Positions 60,176 through 64,000 of a DNA stretch of 64,000 nucleotides are shown here, piece after piece. How positions within the stretch are numbered: the first letter of the stretch is position 1; each line of letters begins with the position of its first letter. Source of the DNA: Gillisella taibaishanensis (GTDB lineage Bacteria; Pseudomonadota; Alphaproteobacteria; Rhizobiales; Rhizobiaceae). A program made the position numbers and the translations under genes. The stretch is taken from the NCBI RefSeq assembly GCF_001938985.1, contig NZ_MKIN01000019.1, positions 1-64,000 of the forward strand. The letters are read 5' to 3'. The notes beneath the pieces were generated by a model, which saw nothing but the letters and a program-made list of their open reading frames with translations, did not search any database and was not told the origin of the DNA.

Positions 60176-60203
60176 TTGACATACCCTATAACCTCAATAG
60201 ATT
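60176..60203 (+). promoter_or_regulatory. Sigma-70-like promoter of the sulfate operon
   Basis: TTGACA (60176-60181) and TAGATT (60198-60203) with a 16-bp spacer lie 29-56 bases before the sbp start. The -35 is perfect and the -10 partial. Confidence 0.5.
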
Positions 60204-60231
60204 TTAAGGTCTAAAGGGTGAGGAGCACGCA

Positions 60232-61245
60232 ATGTCCCGGTTTCTAAACATAAAAACTCTTGCTGCATTTGCCATCGCAGCCGGGCTTTCAATGCCGGCA
60301 TCAGCGGCAAACGTGACGTTGTTGAATGTCAGTTATGACCCGACGCGCGAATTGTATAAGGACTTCAATCCCGCCTTTGCTGCATACTGGAAGCAGAAGA
60401 CCGGCGACACCGTCTCCGTGCGCATGTCTCATGGCGGTTCCGGCGCCCAGGCGCGCTCCGTCATTGATGGTCTCGCGGCCGATGTCGTGACGCTGGCGCT
60501 TGAGGCCGATATCAGCGCCATTGCTGAAAAGACTGGCAAGATCCCGTCAGATTGGAAGACCAAACTCCCAAGCAACAGCGCGCCCTACACCTCGACGATC
60601 GTCTTTCTGGTGCGCAAGGGCAATCCCAAGGGCATCAAGGACTGGGCAGACCTGACCAAAGATGGTGTCGACGTCATCACGCCAAACCCTAAAACTTCGG
60701 GCGGGGCTCGCTGGAACGTACTGGCTGCGTGGGGCTGGGCGCTGAAGGCCAACAATGGCGACGAACAGAAGGCTAAGGATTATCTGGCCGCGCTGTTCAA
60801 GCATGTCCCTGTGCTCGATACCGGTGCGCGCGGCTCGACCACCACCTTTGTCCAGCGTGGCATCGGCGATGTCCTGCTCGCCTGGGAAAACGAAGCTTTT
60901 CTGTCCATCGACGAACTCGGCCCTGACAAGTTCGACATCGTGGTGCCTTCCGTATCGATCAAGGCCGAGCCGCCTGTCGCCGTCGTGGAAGCCAATGCCA
61001 AGGCAAATGGCACCGAGGCCGTGGCCAAGGCCTATCTCGAATATCTCTATTCGGATGCTGGCCAGAAGATTGCCGCCAAGCGTTACTATCGGCCCGCCAA
61101 GCCGGAACTGGTCGATCCCGCCGATCTGAAGCGGTTCCCAAAGGTCGATCTCGTGACCATTGAGGACTTTGGCGGCTGGGCGAAGGTGCAACCCCAGTTC
61201 TTTGCCGATGGCGGCCTGTTCGACCAGATCTACCAGGGAAAATAA
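60232..61245 (+). CDS. sbp: Sulfate-binding periplasmic protein
   Basis: 337 residues with a signal peptide ending M-P-A-S-A-A-N. The sulfate-binding fold is marked by [11 protein letters not shown] near the mature start, [12 protein letters not shown] and [11 protein letters not shown]. It captures sulfate (or thiosulfate) for the CysTWA importer encoded next. ATG 60232 has TGAGGAG upstream. The order sbp-cysT-cysW-cysA is the usual one. Confidence 0.94.
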   Translation: MSRFLNIKTLAAFAIAAGLSMPASAANVTLLNVSYDPTRELYKDFNPAFAAYWKQKTGDTVSVRMSHGGSGAQARSVIDGLAADVVTLALEADISAIAEKTGKIPSDWKTKLPSNSAPYTSTIVFLVRKGNPKGIKDWADLTKDGVDVITPNPKTSGGARWNVLAAWGWALKANNGDEQKAKDYLAALFKHVPVLDTGARGSTTTFVQRGIGDVLLAWENEAFLSIDELGPDKFDIVVPSVSIKAEPPVAVVEANAKANGTEAVAKAYLEYLYSDAGQKIAAKRYYRPAKPELVDPADLKRFPKVDLVTIEDFGGWAKVQPQFFADGGLFDQIYQGK

Positions 61246-61255
61246 GAAAGTCAGA

Positions 61256-62113
61256 ATGTCACATAATCCTGCGCAAAGCAGGTGGAGATTTCGTGAGCCG
61301 AGCGTTCTTCCCGGGTTTGGGTTGACGTTCGGCTTTACGGTGTCTTACCTCGCTCTCATCGTTCTCATTCCGCTGGCCGGCCTCGTGTGGCGCTCCGCCG
61401 ATCTCGGCTGGACCGATTTCTGGCGGCTGGCGCTGGATCGGCGCACCCTCCAGGCCTTGAAGATCAGCTTCGGCTCCGCCCTCCTGGCCGCAACCGTCAA
61501 TGTCGTGTTCGGCGTGCTCGTCGCCTGGGTACTGGTGCGGTACAATTTTTGGGGCCGGCGCGTCATCGACGCCATGGTCGACCTCCCCTTCGCGCTGCCG
61601 ACCGCCGTAGCCGGTATTGCACTTGCCTCGCTTTATGCTCCGAACGGCTGGATCGGTTCGCTGCTGGCACCGCTTGGCGTCAAAATTGCTTACACTCAAG
61701 CCGGTATCGTCGTCGCCATGGTCTTCATCGGCCTGCCTTTCGTGGTTCGCACCGTGCAGCCGGTCATGGAGGAAATTGACCGGGAAGTGGAAGAAGCCGC
61801 AGCTACGCTGGGCGCTACCCGCTTTGCGACGATCTTCAAGGTTCTGTTGCCCGGTCTGGCACCTGCAATCCTTACCGGCTTTGCCTTGGCGCTGGCACGT
61901 GGGGTGGGTGAATATGGCTCGGTTATTTTCGTCGCCGGCAACGTTCCCTTCGTGTCGGAAATCGCGCCGCTCCTGATCGTCATCCGACTGGAAGAGTTCA
62001 ACTATGCCGGCGCCACCGCCGTTGGAACGATGATGCTGGTCATTTCCTTTGCCATGCTTCTGCTGATCAATCTCATACAGGCTGCAAGCCGGAGAAAATA
62101 CGGCCATGACTGA
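61256..62113 (+). CDS. cysT: Sulfate ABC transporter permease CysT
   Basis: About 285 residues with membrane helices and the EAA loop [11 protein letters not shown]. The start ATG 61256 comes 10 bp after sbp; frames upstream overlap sbp without features. Its end overlaps cysW by 8 bp. It pairs with CysW to form the sulfate channel. Confidence 0.94.
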   Translation: MSHNPAQSRWRFREPSVLPGFGLTFGFTVSYLALIVLIPLAGLVWRSADLGWTDFWRLALDRRTLQALKISFGSALLAATVNVVFGVLVAWVLVRYNFWGRRVIDAMVDLPFALPTAVAGIALASLYAPNGWIGSLLAPLGVKIAYTQAGIVVAMVFIGLPFVVRTVQPVMEEIDREVEEAAATLGATRFATIFKVLLPGLAPAILTGFALALARGVGEYGSVIFVAGNVPFVSEIAPLLIVIRLEEFNYAGATAVGTMMLVISFAMLLLINLIQAASRRKYGHD

Positions 62114-62969
62114 GCAACGATCCCCTCGTTTTCGCCGGGCGACGACCGAGACGCCGCTGGTCCAGGCGCTGATCATTGGCTTGTCGCTGGTGTTTTTGTC
62201 GATCTTCCTGCTGCTGCCGCTGATCGCAGTGTTTTCTGAAGCCTTTCGCAACGGCGCTTCTGCTTGGTTCGAAGCACTGATCGAACCCGATGCCCTGTCG
62301 GCCATGCGCCTGACGCTCTTGGTTGCCGTCATCGCCGTACCCGCCAATATGGTATTTGGCATTGCCGCCGCCTGGGCGATCGCGAAATTCGAGTTTCGCG
62401 GCAAGGCCTTCCTGATCACGCTGATCGACCTTCCGTTTTCGGTCTCGCCAGTCATCTCCGGCTTGGTCTATGTGTTGCTGTTCGGCTCCAACAGCCTGCT
62501 TGGCCCCTGGTTCAAGTCGATGGGCATCGAGATCCTGTTTGCCGTGCCGGGCATCGTGCTCGCCACGATCTTCGTAACCTTCCCCTTCGTCGCGCGCGAA
62601 CTGATCCCGGTCATGCAGGAACAGGGCTCGGGCGACGAGGAGGCCGCCATCAGCCTGGGTGCAAGCGGCTGGCAGACCTTCTGGCGCGTGACCCTGCCGA
62701 ATATCCGCTGGGGCCTGCTTTACGGCGTGCTGCTCTGCAATGCCCGCGCCATGGGAGAATTCGGCGCCGTCTCCGTCGTGTCCGGCCACATCCGCGGCGT
62801 CACCAACACGATGCCGCTGCATATCGAAATCCTCTACAACGAATATAACTTCGCCGCCGCCTTTGCCGTCGCATCGCTTCTGGCAGGTCTCGCCCTCGTC
62901 ACCCTTGTTCTCAAGACAGCAATCGAACTGCGTTACGCCGACCAATTGTCGGCTGTCCGTGGGCATTGA
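62106..62969 (+). CDS. cysW: Sulfate ABC transporter permease CysW
   Basis: 287 residues with helices and the EAA loop [14 protein letters not shown]. The stretch [13 protein letters not shown] is characteristic of CysW. It overlaps cysT by 8 bp and is followed 14 bp later by cysA. Confidence 0.94.
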   Translation: MTEQRSPRFRRATTETPLVQALIIGLSLVFLSIFLLLPLIAVFSEAFRNGASAWFEALIEPDALSAMRLTLLVAVIAVPANMVFGIAAAWAIAKFEFRGKAFLITLIDLPFSVSPVISGLVYVLLFGSNSLLGPWFKSMGIEILFAVPGIVLATIFVTFPFVARELIPVMQEQGSGDEEAAISLGASGWQTFWRVTLPNIRWGLLYGVLLCNARAMGEFGAVSVVSGHIRGVTNTMPLHIEILYNEYNFAAAFAVASLLAGLALVTLVLKTAIELRYADQLSAVRGH

Positions 62970-62983
62970 TCAGGAGTCCGCTC

Positions 62984-64000
62984 ATGGAACTGAATATTCG
63001 CAACATCCGCAAGGACTTCAACTCGACCGCCGCCCTGCATGACCTGTCTCTGGACATCCGCTCAGGCGAATTGATCGCGCTGCTCGGCCCTTCCGGCTCA
63101 GGCAAGACCACCCTTCTGCGGCTGATCGCCGGCCTGGAACGGCCGACGGCCGGCCAGATCTTCTTTGGCGAGGACGATGCATCGCGCAAGACTGTCCAGG
63201 AGCGCCAGGTCGGCTTCGTCTTCCAGCATTATGCCCTGTTCAAGCATATGACCGTGCTGGAAAATGTCGGCTTCGGCCTTGCTGTTAGGCCGCGCGCAAC
63301 ACGTCCGCCCAAGGCTGAGATCCGCAAACGCGCGCTCGAACTGCTCGACTTCGTCCAGCTCTCGGGCCTTGAAAAGCGCTATCCGGCCCAGCTCTCCGGC
63401 GGCCAGCGCCAGCGCGTGGCTTTGGCTCGCGCCATGGCGATCGAGCCGAAGGTCCTGCTGCTCGACGAACCCTTCGGCGCCCTTGACGCCCAAGTACGCA
63501 AGGATCTGCGCCGCTGGCTGCGCGAAATCCATGACCGGACCGGCCACACAACGGTTTTCGTCACCCATGACCAGGAGGAAGCACTGGAACTGGCCGACAG
63601 GGTCGTGGTGATGAGCCAGGGACGGATCGAACAGGTCGGCACCGCCGATGATGTCTATGACAATCCGGCAGCTCCCTTCGTGCACCGCTTCATCGGCGAG
63701 TCCTCGGCCGTTCCCGTTCGCCTCGATTCCGGCCAGGTCTGGATCGATGACTGGCCGACGGGATTGAAGGCCGAAGGACAAGGTCCAGCCACCCTGTTTT
63801 TCCGCCCGCAAGAGGTTGATATCCTTGACGGTTGTGGCGGTTGTATCGCCGGAACCGTTACCGGCAGCCGGCGACTATCAGGAACGCGACGCCTGGAACT
63901 GGAACTTGGCGGCAGCCGACATCTGGTGGAAATCGACGTCCCCGTCGATCATCCCGCCGCGACCCGGTCAGGCATTTCCTTCCGCCCCAGGCGCTGGAAA
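62984..64000 (+). CDS. cysA: Sulfate ABC transporter ATP-binding protein CysA (runs off window)
   Basis: 339 codons are visible with no stop before the window edge. Walker [10 protein letters not shown], signature L-S-G-G-Q-R-Q-R and Walker [13 protein letters not shown] are intact, followed by the C-terminal TOBE-like part typical of CysA. ATG 62984 follows CAGGAG. The family is about 340-360 residues, so only a few codons are missing. Confidence 0.93.
   Translation, partial: MELNIRNIRKDFNSTAALHDLSLDIRSGELIALLGPSGSGKTTLLRLIAGLERPTAGQIFFGEDDASRKTVQERQVGFVFQHYALFKHMTVLENVGFGLAVRPRATRPPKAEIRKRALELLDFVQLSGLEKRYPAQLSGGQRQRVALARAMAIEPKVLLLDEPFGALDAQVRKDLRRWLREIHDRTGHTTVFVTHDQEEALELADRVVVMSQGRIEQVGTADDVYDNPAAPFVHRFIGESSAVPVRLDSGQVWIDDWPTGLKAEGQGPATLFFRPQEVDILDGCGGCIAGTVTGSRRLSGTRRLELELGGSRHLVEIDVPVDHPAATRSGISFRPRRWK

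Noticed and set aside
61259-62455. Minus-strand frame of 398 codons opposite cysT/cysW
   Set aside because: Antisense shadow with low-complexity Gln/Arg/Asp-rich composition.
1-64000. CRISPR array, rRNA or complete tRNA genes
   Set aside because: No regularly spaced repeats and no rRNA or tRNA signatures were seen.

Overview
The window looks like chromosome or a large replicon of a Rhizobiaceae bacterium (Agrobacterium/Rhizobium group). The grounds are: GC-rich coding sequence; many ABC importers, each with its own LysR, LacI, GntR or IclR regulator; a ROSE-type RNA thermometer in front of small heat-shock genes; and IS21- and IS3-type insertion-sequence debris. The species cannot be named from the sequence alone. 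Gene density is normal except in three decayed patches (1-430, 2160-3110, 19560-22330) where relics of insertion sequences, regulators and a polymorphic toxin lie.

Layout. 1-3110: alpha/beta-hydrolase stub cut by an IS end, LysE exporter and divergent LysR regulator, IS3 relic, GNAT acetyltransferase, LysR relic. 3248-10657: RND efflux pump (adaptor, pump, DUF3313 lipoprotein) divergent from an OmpR-type response regulator and sensor kinase, with a 12-bp inverted repeat between them. 11036-12434: ROSE thermometer, broken hsp20, intact hsp20, unknown protein. 12547-16992: minus-strand catabolic-type operon (frameshifted dimeric-barrel gene, AhpD/CMD protein, cupin, FAD amine oxidase, SDR) next to a GcvA-like LysR. 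17153-19149: MalY/PatB aminotransferase convergent with an SDR. 19563-22330: truncated SorC regulator, IS3 relic, and remains of a filamentous-hemagglutinin/CDI-like toxin with a duplicated 93-bp pre-toxin module.

22606-30418: aromatic-ring degradation locus (extradiol dioxygenase, FAD hydroxylase, IclR regulator, aldehyde dehydrogenase, MFS transporter, outer-membrane channel). 30530-33853: Cys/Met-type PLP lyase, permease relic, B3/B4-domain protein, XRE-cupin regulator, cold-shock protein. 33966-40296: six tightly coupled genes (KAS III, NAD-dependent epimerase/reductase, MBL hydrolase, adenylate-forming enzyme, BtaA-like 3-amino-3-carboxypropyl transferase, GNAT-like acyltransferase). I cannot match this set to a described pathway, and it is my best candidate for an undescribed lipid or natural-product system.

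40623-43649: GH2 beta-galactosidase. 43633-49766: minus-strand operon with a SsuABC/NMT1-like importer, a 2-oxoglutarate dioxygenase, a LysR regulator and a cytosine-deaminase-like amidohydrolase, probably for uptake and breakdown of an N-heterocycle. 50318-52389: zinc alcohol dehydrogenase divergent from a GntR regulator. 52411-60040: sugar ABC importer with an isomerase and a Gfo/Idh dehydrogenase, divergent from a LacI regulator with a perfect operator. 60232-64000: sulfate importer sbp-cysT-cysW-cysA, with cysA running to the window edge.
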